DNA of 64,000 nucleotides from Taxillus chinensis (lineage: Eukaryota; Streptophyta; Magnoliopsida; Santalales; Loranthaceae), in contig CM042085.1 of assembly GCA_023512835.1 (NCBI GenBank), positions 36,968,324 through 37,032,323 of the forward strand, in the 5' to 3' direction. The notes beneath the pieces are model-generated. The model saw only the letters and a program-made list of their open reading frames with translations, did no database searches and was not told the origin of the DNA. This document shows positions 36,251-48,093 of this stretch, piece by piece (position 1 is the stretch's first letter; each line of letters opens with the position of its first letter). Made by a program: the position numbers and the translations under genes.

Positions 36251-36949
36251 GATTGTGGCTTACCGTTTTGCAAATGGGTTGCATGTGTTTGTTATTCCTT
36301 GCAGCTTTAGTGGCATGTTATTTCTTTTCGAGGACGAAAAGTCTTAAGGGGGAGAGGATGTAATGACCCATGTTTTGGGATGTGAGGAGTTAGTCACAGT
36401 TATGCCTTTTGGGTGGCAATTGTCGGGTTTTTGGGAGTTTTATTCCCGCACACATTACCTAGAACACTTTGTATGTTGATGAGCAAGCATGAGGCAAGAG
36501 ATGAGCCCAAGAGGACACTTTTAGAGGGTGCATGTGACAATGGTTTGTCACGTGCAGTGCTATTTTTGCATGGGAGCCTTCCAAACTTAGTTCTAAAGCT
36601 TGTGGCCAAATCCTAGGGCAATTGGAGCTTGCACGGGACAATGGTCTTTGTCATGTGCAACTATGTTTTTGCACCATCACCTTGGTTTTGTTATGCTGGT
36701 AATCTTTTCCCAAAGGGCCATGTTCGAATTATGGGTATTTTGTCCTATGTGGATGTGGGAAGGTTGTAGCATGTTCCATTTATCAAAACTACGTCGTTTT
36801 GATGATGGGGTTCACTTATCAAAACTACGTTGTTTTGATAAGTGAGGTCTATATAAGGAGGAGGAGCCCTCTTTGTTTTTAGTTTAGGGTTTTTATTGTC
36901 AGCCACCGCAGCCGTCGCAGAGAGAGAGAGAGAGAGTGAGAGAGAAAGA

Positions 36950-36999
<50 letters not shown>

Positions 37000-38112
37000 C
37001 TCCTGATCGCTGCTATGGTGATTCGCGTGGGTGGATGGCGTCTAGCGTGGGAGCCAGAGCAAGGAGGATCTTCTTGAGGTAGGGGTTTTATCTCTTATGG
37101 TATCCATTCCGGGGTTAGGCCCTGTGGTAGGTGAATCATGGATTGTTGTTATTATATATATATGTAAATTCATATAAGTGTGACCTACTATATGGATGTT
37201 GGCTTTCAATGTCATATTTTGTTTGGATATGATGTTGAGTCCGGGGTTTGGGAATTTTCGGGTTCGTTCCCGGGGCAGAGGACCCTAGGGGCCATTGGGC
37301 CATTTACGCTATTCGTTACGTGGTGAGATCGTTAGAGTTAGTCCTGTAGTAGGACCGCGTGGGGGAAACTTAGAGTTTCTAGGGTAGTTGCGTTGATATA
37401 AAAAAATTATGTTTGATATGATATCTATGTGGATGTGATAATTATGGATTGTGTGTGGATTATTGGATACAAGTGTATAACTAATGTGTTGTGAATGTGA
37501 CTATGTGTGCTATGTGGTTATGGTGGCCTGTGTCGCTGTGTTTGTGGAGGCTGTGTGGCTGTGGATGTGGAGCCTGTGTGGCTGTGGTTGTGGTTGTGCT
37601 TGCCCTTGTGGCTTGTTTGTGTTAACATGTTTTTAAATGTTGATTATACATGTTTATATAATACTGCCATGGCACTGCACTTGAGCACGACTTCATGTAA
37701 ATGCTAGGAGCATGGGATGGGTTGGGGAGACTTGATCCCTACTGAGCTGTGTTGCTCACCCCTCCTACTGTGATGTGTTTTCTTTCAGGAACCTACAGGC
37801 GTTAGGTGGAAACCCAAGGTGGAAGACCGTATTTGTTATTTTATTGTTTGTTTTCAATTATGTTATTTTGGAGAAAATGATGTAACCCCAGTGGGGAAAG
37901 ATTATAAAAAGGGTTTTGACTGTAATAAAGACATGTTTGGTTTGTAAACATTTATTGTGGTTTGAAATTAATAATATGATTTTGTTTTTATGAATATTTA
38001 TTGTGGATGTGCGTAAAGTCCTGTGTGGAATTAATCCCAACCCCTTGCCTATCGGGTGGGTAAAGGGGAGTCATGAACCGGTTTCCTCAAGTTAGAAATC
38101 CAGGGCGTGACA
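36251..38112 (+). mobile_element. Orphan gypsy 3' tail plus LTR
   Basis: 36251-36358 is the last hundred bases of a gypsy interior, ending in AAGGGGGAGAGGA. It is followed by an LTR at 36359-38112 (TGTAATGACCCATG to GGGCGTGACA). The rest of that element is absent; the tail is fused to the truncated end of the previous LTR. The LTR is a distinct subfamily with its own inverted repeat (36530-36555), TATA box 36849-36856, a GA tract, a hairpin at 37169-37196 and a unique GC-rich stretch at about 37230-37400. Confidence 0.75.
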
Positions 38113-38475
38113 TCGGCAAACAGAGGCCCTCTTGAAGAAATACAATTTCCAGCATCACGTCTCTCTTCCTTACCATCCACGAACCAGTGGACAAGTTGAG
38201 ATGTCGAATAGGCAGATTAAGTGGATTCTTGAACGAGTGGTTGGCTCTAAATGCAAGGATTGGTATTCAAAGCTCCAAGATGCATTGTGGGCCTACAGAA
38301 CCGCCTACAAAACCCCTTAGTGATGTCTCCTTACCAGCTTGTGTTTGGTAAGTTGTGCCACCTTCCGGTGGAGCTTGAACATCAAGCGTTTTAGGATGTT
38401 AAAGCCTTGAACTTTGATTATGGGGCTGCCGGTCAGAAAAGGCTCTTGCAGCTCCAAGAACTTGAAGAGGTCCGC
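38113..38475 (+). pseudogene. Athila-like gypsy integrase fragment (left half)
   Basis: In frame: [19 protein letters not shown], then [17 protein letters not shown] (catalytic Glu region), [19 protein letters not shown], a one-base frameshift at 38318, MSPYQLVFGKLCHLPVELEHQAF and ALNFDYGAAGQKRLLQLQELEEVR. The HLPVELEH and ALNFD...RLLQL phrases are typical of the Athila/Tat group. It starts abruptly next to the gypsy LTR end at 38112; the upstream gag-RT part is not in the window. It is cut at 38475 by the copia element (TSD TCCGC, 38471-38475) and resumes at 63687. Confidence 0.82.
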
Positions 38476-39911
38476 TGATGGTCCCTTGGAGCCTAAAGGG
38501 GGGGGGGGGGTGAATAGGCTCTTATCGAAACTCTTTTATTCTTTTAAGGCACTGCACTAATCTAGTTAAGTGAAAGAATCACTGCGGAAGATAACCAGAT
38601 AGTGGAAGTATTTTGTTTTATTATCAAGAGATAATTACAACAAAATAGAAGCAACTCTCTTACACTCTGTTTTACAAAAGGGATTCACACACTAGCCTAG
38701 TTTGTATCTTTGAGCTCTTGTACATGCACAGAATTAATTCAGGCTAATTCACTCTCCTTTTTGCCCCACCTTTTTCACACATATACAAGTATGGATATTT
38801 ATACAAATGTTCCTAAGAGACAACCTCGGAACTTGAAGTTCCGGAATGCGTTCAGCACTAACTGTTCCTCGGTAATCTCTCTGTCTTGACTGCTGCGGCT
38901 TGTGGAGCTCAAGATCTTGGGTTTGAAGAATATAAGTGCATTTGTGAGTTCCCAAATACAATTGAGGTTGGGTCCACATATCCGGGTGATCCACGTGTAA
39001 GATTCTTCAGGTATTCAATAAGTTTGTCTTACATCGGGACGCCACGAGCTGATAACTTTAAATGCGGTGAGTTGAAGTAGTGTCTTCTTGGTCCGGTGTA
39101 ATTTTCCTTACTCCGTTGCTAATGAAGCTCGGAACCTTACTCCGTGTCAGTGGTTGCTTACTCTGTATCTATTTAGTACAGGAATCCTTAGTCTGTGACA
39201 GCGCTTTCTTACTCCGCATGTAAGTTCCTTACTCCGTATGTAAGTTCCTTACACCGGGCGAGTCTTGAAAAGTCGGATGACTTATTCCGTGTCAGCGCTT
39301 TCTTACTCCGCATGTAAGTTCCTTACTCCATATGTAAGTTCCTTACTCCGTATGTAAGTTCCTTACTCCGGGCGAGTAAGATATCCGGATTCCTTACTCC
39401 GCATCTAGTTTCCTTACTCCGTGCGAATAAGGACTCGGATCCTTATTCCGCATCAATACTTCCTTACTCAGCATGTATGAAAGACTCGGATGCCTTACTC
39501 CGTGTCTTCTTCACTTTAGTTCGCTTGAGGGGAAGACTTAACTATTTAACTCCATTTTAATCCTTTTGCTTCGTGCGACCTCGTTGACCAAGACTCTTAC
39601 TCCGCATTAGTTTGACTTAGTCCGTTTGAGGTACTTAGGAACATATTCAGCAATCCGTAGCCTTTAAGTTCTTAGTCCGCACGAATGTTCCTTATTCCGT
39701 ATATATTTGTGACTTGGTTATTTACCAAGTGTTTGACGACACTCACTCTTGTCCGGATCAGGAATATGTATCCTGTCCTTAGCTTTGCTCTCACGAGTGC
39801 ATCTCTGGATTAGTAACATATCTTCGCAATGATCAAATAAACACAAAAGATCTCAGATCAAATTACATAAGGCTTTATCAGCATTATCCAAATTCTGGGT
39901 TTGATCCAACA
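38476..39911 (-). repeat. 3' LTR of the copia element
   Basis: On the plus strand it runs TGATGGTCCCTTGG to TTTGATCCAACA. 1436 bp. A run of 12 G lies about 20 bases from its outer end. TATA-type box (TATTTATA on plus) at 38796-38803. The CTTACTCCG array occupies about 39105-39700, with one unit more than the other LTR. Confidence 0.92.
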
Positions 39912-39924
39912 ATCTCCCCCAATT
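39912..39924 (-). other. Polypurine tract of the copia element
   Basis: AATTGGGGGAGAT on the minus strand, immediately before the 3' LTR. Confidence 0.8.
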
Positions 39925-40053
39925 ATGGATATGCCCAAACCCTTTGTAATCTGATCTGGTAAGAATGCAAAAGAATAACATACAGAATACGCAACACAAC
40001 CAATTTCATTAATCAGCAACTAAGTACAATTCAGCCTTAATACAAGATTTTCA

Positions 40054-42696
40054 CTAAGGTACATAAGGCTTACTATACTTGAAGATCATAGTTGCTGCCT
40101 TCTCTCTAAGCTCCATTGTCTGCTTCATCGTATAAGTAGTGTGTTGGCTCCACGATTTGTCCACAGTCAAAAATGACTTGATGAAGTAACAGACAAAAGC
40201 CCCGCAGCTATCTCCATCCGGCTGTTGTGGCACTTGCTTCTTGCCCCGGAATGTCGCCTTCAGCTTCTCAGTTGGGCCCAAGAGTGTGATGCCCAATTCT
40301 TCATATAAACGGGCTTTCTTCACAGCTTCAGTAAGCCTGATACACAGTGGTTCCCATTGATTCTTTCTTACAAAGTGCTCCACTATCTGATGAGAATCAA
40401 TGAGGATCATTTGCTTGGACTGAATCATAAAGACAGCCATCATGAAGTGTGGCGACATGATCCGGTACGGAATGAGGATAGTTGAGAGAGTTTTCCATGG
40501 CTTGCTATCCTCAGCAGTTCCGTCGATGAAGGACTGAATTAGATCCACACTGGGAAGATAGCCTTCATTCCAACACGGCAAGACATCAAACAAATGCGCA
40601 TCCTTGTAAAGAGATGGAAACAGCCTCATCTCCAACTTGGCAGCCCTTGAGAAGTTGTCAATATCTTCGGTTGTAAAGAGTCCTTTCTTCGAACAAAGAG
40701 TCTGAATGTCGTCCGGGGAGAAAGGGTACATTTCAGAAAGACATCTTCTCTCAGCAGAGGACGTAGCAAAGGATTTCATTGCTTTGCGAACGCTTCCATC
40801 CGCATCAGAGGGGTCAAACTCCGCATATGATGGGAGGAAGGTGTTGGCTGCGGATGAGGAGGATGGAGGAGGAGCTGGAGCTGCGGTAGAGGAGCTTGGC
40901 TGAGAAAAGCGGCTTCGTTTGGGAATTTGAACTCCCTGAAGCACTGAAGAGGCACGCCGCTTCTCAGTCCGAGTAGATGGTTGTGGTGCAGAAGGAGCAG
41001 GATCAGATGACATGTTCTCCCCCGATTTGGCAGATCGACGGGAAGCAACGGGAGGGCGAGCCATCGTATGCGCCAGGTCCGCAAAAGAGGTAGACAATGA
41101 ATGGACGGACGAGGCGACTAGATCCATTTTCTGCTCCATGGAGGTGGAGGAGTCAGTGAGAGCGGAGAGGAGTTGAGCGCCAAGTGCATCAACCTTGGCG
41201 GCGATGGCGGAAATTTGGGTGCTGTGAGCCTGGGCGTGGCGGTCCAGCTGGGCGGAAAGCACAGCGTCGGAGTGGACTGTACCAAAAGAGACACGCCCAA
41301 GGACTAACTCCGGAGCCTTGGAGGACTCCCCCGCATGAATAGGAGCAGGAGTGCGCTGGACAGAGGAGTCCGCAGGAGTATCAGCCGCAGCAGCAGCAGA
41401 AGGAGCTTCCGGAGCACCGGAGGCATCCGGGGTAGCTGACCCGCTTTGACCAGATAGGTCAACCACTGGAATGGCGGGGGCAGGAGAAGATGAGCCAGCT
41501 TTAGCCGGGGAAGGACCCCGGGCAGAATGGACTGGGCTGGAGGGAGTGGTGAACGCTACATCTGGAATGGAGGCCGGCTGTCACGCCCCAATTTCCTTCC
41601 ACTTGGAATTGAGTAGTGACTGCCCATGCCCGCACCTGAAGGGACAAGGGGTTGGTGCAAGCACCTTAAAAGGACTTCTAGCACGGGTGCTGTCCCAAAC
41701 CTGCACAATCAGGCTAACATGCCAAGGGGCATGCTCCTGCTCCCAAACCATGCACACAAACACAAATTGAATAACAACATCTCATTTTATTTCATTTCAA
41801 AGACTAGATGTTTATTACAACCCAGTCGGGGAAAAACCCCTATGAAGCCAGGTGTACTGTTACAAATAAAACCAAACCAAATTCTAGAACATAAAACCAA
41901 AGTACAACAAAGGAAATAGCATAAACTCCCAGCCCCAGGGGCCTAGCTCCTCAGCCTTCACCTACCGCCTACTAAACCCTGCAAAAGAACAGTTTATAGG
42001 AGGGGTGAGCAAACCATAGCTCAGTAGGGATCCAGTCTCCCCAGACCCGTCCCGCTCTACAACATGCATGATATGTGTATGCTTGTGCTCGTGTCGTGCC
42101 TAAGGCTTAAGCAGCAAACATCACCCAGTAAACACTCTTTACCTGAGCCCGCACTGGAGGGCAGAGGACACCCCGCCACCACGGCGACATGACATACCAC
42201 ATCCAGGCGAATGTTGCATGGACACCAATGCAACATTTTCCACCCGAGTCAGATATGGTCAACCACCTCCTCGGGCGCCATACCTACCCTCAGGAATGGG
42301 TGTAGACTTAGCCCACCGTCGTGAGTGCTACACTCATATACAAGGTCTCACAGACATTTTATCAAATACATAGTGTGCAGGCCTCACAGACATTTTATCA
42401 AACACATAGTGTGCAGGCCTCACAGACATTTTATCAAACACATGGTGGGCATAAACAAACCCAGAAAATCCTCAAGCCAAATTTAACATCAGAATCAACA
42501 GAACATGCCACTGAAGGCCAACATCCATATAGGAGATCACACCTATATGGATTTATATATATATATATATATATAGGTGAATATCCTAGAACATAGGGGA
42601 GTTAGGAAGAACATGAATCCCTACCTCAGACCTTTGTCCTAACCTCCATGCTAGACAGCTCCCAACGACACGAACCACCACGGCAACAGCCCGGAG

Positions 42697-42735
<39 letters not shown>

Positions 42736-44513
42736 CAGCAGCTGCAGCAAGGAAGAACACAAGAACCCTAAACTCAAACTCAAGCCCTCATTATATAGAC
42801 ACTACCCACATCAAAACGACGTAGTTTTGATTAAGTAAACCCAGGATCAAAACGACGTAGTTTTGATCACACAAGTTAGCACCTTACCGCACCCATATAG
42901 GCCAAAATACTCAGAATTTCAACATGGTCCTTTGGAGAAAGTTCATTAGAATGTCAAAACCAAGGGAACCATGCAAAAATATGGCTGCACGCCAATTTGC
43001 ACGTGAATTCCCCAATTCACGTGCAACTCCATATGAACTCCAAATGCGCTCAAACTTCACCTCTAGCCTCCTTGCATCATTTAGAAGATAACCACACTTG
43101 CACGTGAATTGGACCCATATCACGTGCACCTCACATACACGTCCGTTTGGCCTGAAACTTCTGTGGTAGATAGAGGACATCATTCTAAGCATCTTTCCTT
43201 TTGCACGTGAATTCATTTGAGCCCATTCACTAGGTCAAAATCTAGAAAAACTCTACTCAGAAGGCAAAACTGTGACTAACTCAAGGTACGGGTCCTTACA
43301 CCGGCGTAAGAAAGCCGTGATCCAAGTTCCAGATGATCATTGTCTCCGGGGATTGGGTATGGTGGGTGTAAAACACCCGGAGATCGTTGTCTGGAAGGGA
43401 GGCGGTGTGAGCAAGGCTAAAACGGAGCCAGAGGTCCGTTAAGGTGTCGACGGAGAGATGGGCTAGGTAGTCTCGGGGTTGAGGTAGGGGAGGCAATGGA
43501 GCTTCCAGAGAAGAGGCCGGGACATCAGCAGTTGCGGCAGCAACAGCGGTAGCAACCGCGGTAGCAACAGCGGAGGTGGAGGGAGTGGGGACATCCGCAG
43601 CAGAAGGAGCTGAGGAAACAGCCTTTGGGGCACTGTGCTGAGATGGCCCCGCAACCTCAGATGGATCGGCACGAACGCTGTGCTGGGAGGCCCGAGAGTG
43701 GGAAGGTGCAGCAATAGACCGAATCCAGGAGGATCGGGGTGCAGAACTGACCTCATGGGCTGGGCTGTCGGAGGGGTCACCAACAGAGCTGCCTTGTTGT
43801 TCCGAGGCAGGGAGAATGCAGAGAGCTGCAGTGGGTTGGCGGGCGGTCATGTTCCCATCCGGCGTAAGGTAACGGAGGTAATAAGCCGAGGGAAACGAGA
43901 TAGCATCAAATCGGGCGAAATGGTCCAGATGTAGATGCCGGAAGACAATGCTGAGAATGCACCCGAAGGAATGGTTTTTGGGACCATTCTGCAGCAAACG
44001 AAATAAGAACATCCCCTAATCCATCGGAAGACCTTCAAAAACGCCGTACATGGCCAGGAGAAGGTCGTACGGAACTGAGTCCAGGGCGGATGTGCGAGCC
44101 AGTAGGCATCGACTTAGAATGGTCGCCATACATCGATAGCGACCCTGGAAGGATTTCACCTTGTATTCCTTCCCCTTGTTTGTGCAACCTATAGAAGCTG
44201 CCATAGGATCGGCATCCGGGCGCTGTGGTTCACCGGGGGGTAGGTGGAGAGCAGCGCGGAGAACGGCGGGAGTGATGAGGATAGATTCTCCGCGGACATA
44301 GGAGATGATGGAGTCGGTGGTGCAGCGAATCCGTTGGTAATATTCAATGATGTCGTCGATAAGAAGATCGACGGGATTGGAGACCAGATTGAGTATATGT
44401 GAGGCTTCAAGGAGAGGGCAAAGCTGGAAAAACCAATCCGGAGGATTGGGGACAGCGTGCCAATCAACCAGATGACCAGGATTAACGCCGGAAAGGGAGA
44501 TTCTGGGTGCCAT
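40054..44513 (-). CDS. Extra ORF of the copia element: plant-transposon-like N terminus, coiled coil, Ulp1-like (C48) protease C terminus
   Basis: Starts at ATG 44511-44513 and stops at 40054-40056. The coding parts are 44513-43301 and 41573-40054; between them is a solo LTR plus one TSD copy. The frame matches exactly across it, giving about 910 codons with one internal TAG at 44016-44018. Residues 1-165 (VNPGHLVDWHAVPNPPDWFF, SNPVDLLIDDIIEYYQRI, SYVRGESILITPAVLRAALH) resemble the putative plant transposon protein domain found near plant mobile elements. The middle is Ala/Ser/Pro-rich, with a helix (STQISAIAAKVDALGAQLL) and a basic patch (TEKRRA...PKRSRF) that could be a nuclear signal. The C terminus has His 40447-40449 (SPHFMMAVF), Asp 40396-40398 (ILIDS), Gln 40222-40224 and Cys 40204-40206 (QQPDGDSCGAFVC). 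The His-to-Asp spacing of 17 and Gln-to-Cys spacing of 6 equal those in yeast Ulp1. No membrane segment seen, so it is not an obvious envelope. Function is inferred. Confidence 0.75.
41579..43300 (-). repeat. Solo gypsy LTR, TSD CCGGC, inside the extra ORF
   Basis: Plus-strand ends TGTCACGCCCCAATTT and GGTCCTTACA, flanked by CCGGC at 41574-41578 and 43301-43305. Contains three copies of a 36-bp repeat (42346-42449), hairpin at 42523-42552, CT tract near 42700, TATA box (minus) at 42791-42798 and a perfect 26-nt inverted repeat at 42999-43024. Confidence 0.93.
42346..42449 (-). repeat. 36-bp tandem repeat, three copies
   Basis: Units start at 42346, 42383 and 42419 with CTCACAGACATTTTATCAAA. 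Same LTR position as the 38-bp, 37-bp and 26-bp repeats of other LTRs. Confidence 0.8.
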
Positions 44514-45481
44514 TACAGATGAAATATGAAGAACAAGAGGAAAGGTGAGGTCTTGATGAGGAAAGTAGCAACGAGAGGTTTAGGGATTGGAAATGAGCAA
44601 TACTCGTGCTTCGCAGGAATAACCAGAATATATATATATATAAGGCCGTGTCCGGAAGTGTCAGCGGGTCTAGGAATTTGCGAGTGAAACAGGGACCCGC
44701 TCGACAGGCTGATGTCATTAGTTTGGATATCGATGCGCCTCCGAATGAAACGATGTCGTGGAGACCGCATGACCAAGTAAAGATAACAACTGGTTGCCAT
44801 CCAGAGAAGTGTGTGTGCAACCCAAGATTTGCATTTAATGAATCATCATTATTCCTCCTCAAAAGCATGCGACATATGAGTATACATGGATTGTCACAAT
44901 TGAACAGTGTCAGGAGTCCGGAGGAATGAGCCGACAATCATCCAGAGTAAATAATAGTCGAGGAAGAGTATCCGGATGAATAATAGACCTTGTCCGTAGT
45001 AAACAGAGTTCGGTGAGAGAGTAGAGTAGATTCCTTTGCAGTCAAAAAGTCAAAGAGAAGAGAAGTACCACAACACTTCAAATCCAAGACTATGGACGTG
45101 ATTTATCGATACGGTTGCAAAGAAAATCTGAACCTGTAGCTAAATAAGGATAAACTGAAAATACAAAAGCTTAACAGGCAAGGATTAGTACGGATTAGAG
45201 AAGATAATCAGTGAAAAACAACATAATCCGAACTAATGAGAAACAAAACTTATGCATTACCAAGAATGTAGTAGACGTATGCACACGTGAAAATGATCAA
45301 TATTACTGAATCAGGGCATATGTCAGAATACACAAGTTCATATAGGTCAACATAGCGAAACCGTCTTGCTGAACAACGTAGCTAAGATTAATTAAAGAGC
45401 ATATGATTTGGCCAATTTAGGATTCATGAGTGAAAAAAAATGATAGAGCGAACACATGTCAAAAGTAGGCAGATGATTAGC

Positions 45482-47373
45482 TGTCACGCCCCAGATTTCC
45501 AACCCGAGGAGACCGGAACGCGACCCTCCCTTTATCCGGGTTTGGACAAAGGGGTAGAATACAATATACACTTCACATTTCTTTTCAAAAACCAAAATCA
45601 TATAATTATTTAATTGAAAACCACATGCCTTTATTATGTTTCAAACTTCATTACAATATCTCCCCACTGGGGTTACAATGCCTCAACAAAATTACATACT
45701 GCAAATAACACAAAACAAAGCCACAAAATGGAACTCTTCCACCTTGGTGTTCCCACCTAACGCCTGTAGGTTCCTGCAAGAAAACACACCATAGTAGGAG
45801 GGGTGAGCATCCACAGCTCAGTAGGGATCATGTCTCCCCAACCCATCCCATGCTCCTAGCATCTACATGCCATGTGTACAAGTGCGGTGTCGTGTTACAA
45901 TCATTTCAACAGACATAACAACAACCACATCAACAATTACAATCTGCCACTGCCACACAGGCTAATACTTTAACAACAAGTGATTTAACCGCCTCTTCAG
46001 GCCAAGTGATTTAACCGCCTCTTCAGGCCAAGTGATTTAACCGCCTCTTCAGGCCAAGTGATTTAACCGCCTCTTCAGACCAAGTTTCCACAGCCTCACA
46101 GGCTAACACAAAACGGTCCCCTGGGCTTCCACGACCACCGGGTGTACAAGCAACCACACAAGACATAAGGCCATACAGGCATAACATCAAACACTTAATA
46201 TGCTTAGTCACACGGGAATAACGTCGAACACTTAGCATGCACATATTCACAGGCTCACAAACCCCCACACAGATATTATTTCGCACACAGAATATACATA
46301 GCCTCACAGGCATTATTTCAAACACGCTGAGCATACACACAGGCATATTCATACAGGCATATCCACACCGGCATTTTATCAAACACTTAACTTGCACTAA
46401 CCACCCAACCTCAGAAATCACACCAATACGCCACTAAAGGCCAACATCCATATAGGAGATCACACCTATATGGATTACATATGTATATATAAACAGATAC
46501 AGCCCAGAATCTGCCCTAGGACCCTAGGACAGAGGAGGGATTAGGAAGAACAGAACCCCTACCTTAAAGCAGATCTTCCTTGCTCCCGCGCCAAACGCCG
46601 TCCTCCCCACGCAAGATGCTCCCAGCAAGAACCAGCAACTCCCCCTTCCCTCTCTCTCTCTAGCTCTCTCTCTCTCTCAGGCGAACTGCAGCAAAGGAAC
46701 ACAAGAACCCTAAACTCAAACTCAAGCCCTCCTTATATAGACACCATCCACATCAAAACGACGTAGTTTTGATTAAGTAAACCCAGGATCAAAACGACGT
46801 AGTTTTGATCACACAAGTTAGCACCTATCCGCACCCATATAGGCCAAAATACTCAGAATTTCAACATGGTCCTTTGGAGAAAGATCATTAGAATGACAAA
46901 ACCAAGGGAACCATGCAAAAATATGCCTGCACGCCAATTTGAACGCCAATTCCCCAATTGGCGTGCAGCTCCAAATGCACCCAAACTTTACCCCAAGTCT
47001 CCTTGCATCTTGTAGAGGCCTGAGAAGCAAAAATATGCTTGCACGTAAAATGGGTGAATTCACGTGCAGCTCCAAATGCTCTGAAATTTCTGTGGTAGAT
47101 AGAGGACCTCATTCTAAGAAACTTTTGTTCTTGCACGCCAATTGTTTGAGGCCATCTACTAGGTCAAAAGTGAGCTCCAAGATCAGCCAAAACAGCTTAA
47201 AACCACCTGTAAACGCATAGCATCTTCCTAGGGCATAAATGTACGCTATCGCTTGACACATGCACCTCTCAAAAGTCCCCTCTTGGGCTCATCTCTTACC
47301 TTAAACTTGTGTACCAACATCCAAGGTGTTTGTGGTTAACTCCTTACACACGGGTTACACACGGGTCATTACA
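45482..47373 (-). repeat. Solo gypsy LTR, TSD TTAGC, in the post-pol spacer
   Basis: Plus-strand ends TGTCACGCCCCAGATTTCC and GGGTCATTACA, flanked by TTAGC at 45477-45481 and 47374-47378. It has four copies of a 26-bp repeat (45979-46082), hairpin 46446-46475, a CT tract at 46650, TATA box (minus) at 46733-46740, ACGT-core palindromes at about 46752 and 46788, and an inverted repeat at 46941-46966. Confidence 0.93.
45979..46082 (-). repeat. 26-bp tandem repeat, four copies
   Basis: AGTGATTTAACCGCCTCTTC plus AGGCCA repeats at 45979, 46005, 46031 and 46057 with almost no variation. Confidence 0.9.
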
Positions 47374-48093
47374 TTAGCCGATTAAAATGCATGGTTGAAG
47401 AAGGAAAATACATCCAAACTTGCCACTTTGCTGATTCAAAACAGCATGTCCAGTCAGATCCGGAAGTAAAAGTTTAGAGGAAGGAGAATCCGAGACATAT
47501 TAGGGGTTCATTGCTGCTCCCCCGTATATCATTTAATCCTCTCAATGAAAAGCTCCCCCTCAAATAGACAGTCAGGAAAGAGGTCATGAGACATATACGG
47601 GGGGTATTACTGAATAATATATAAAGCATTGTCTCCCCCGTAGATTGTGCAATCCTCTCGGTTGACCTTTCCGATTTGTAGAAGTTCAGCACTGTCTATC
47701 TTATTAGAAAACTATACTTCAGAAGCTGATCAGACTGCGATTGAGTATTCATCCACCAGGCATTCCAAGCTAACCCATTTCACTTCTTCAACTATACATG
47801 TTAATAGAGTAATCTAAATGAACATGCTTTTGTCATGTGGTGATTAATGGAAATTAAGATCATGAAACCAGAATAGGTAAATCATATAAGCTTTAGTCAT
47901 GTTAGCTTAAACGACTTCGGTCGGGAAACGCAAGCATCCTCCCATATATGAAGTTGAGATTAATATCAGAAGCATGAAGCCGTTAAACAGTAAGTATGAT
48001 CAGCAATACAGTTAGTAAATCGTTACTACTTTCAGTAAACGTATAATGCATGTTCTGAGAGTAAATATACTGTTGGGTAATTTAATTGTGAAA

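Larger units (their letters stand above)
44514..48093 (-). other. Post-pol spacer of the copia element (contains a solo LTR)
   Basis: About 1.7 kb of non-coding element sequence once the solo LTR at 45482-47373 is removed. No protein domain seen. The presence of such a spacer before the extra ORF suggests that ORF needs its own promoter or splicing. A TA-rich run at about 44630-44642 lies some 120 bases upstream of the ORF start on the minus strand. Confidence 0.5.

Noticed and set aside
40706..40903. Plus-strand frames opposite the copia extra ORF
   Set aside because: Shadow of the GC-rich Ala/Ser-coding minus strand.
40054..44513. Classical envelope protein for the copia extra ORF
   Set aside because: No signal peptide, hydrophobic transmembrane segment or glycoprotein-like Cys pattern is visible; the C terminus looks like a soluble cysteine protease instead.
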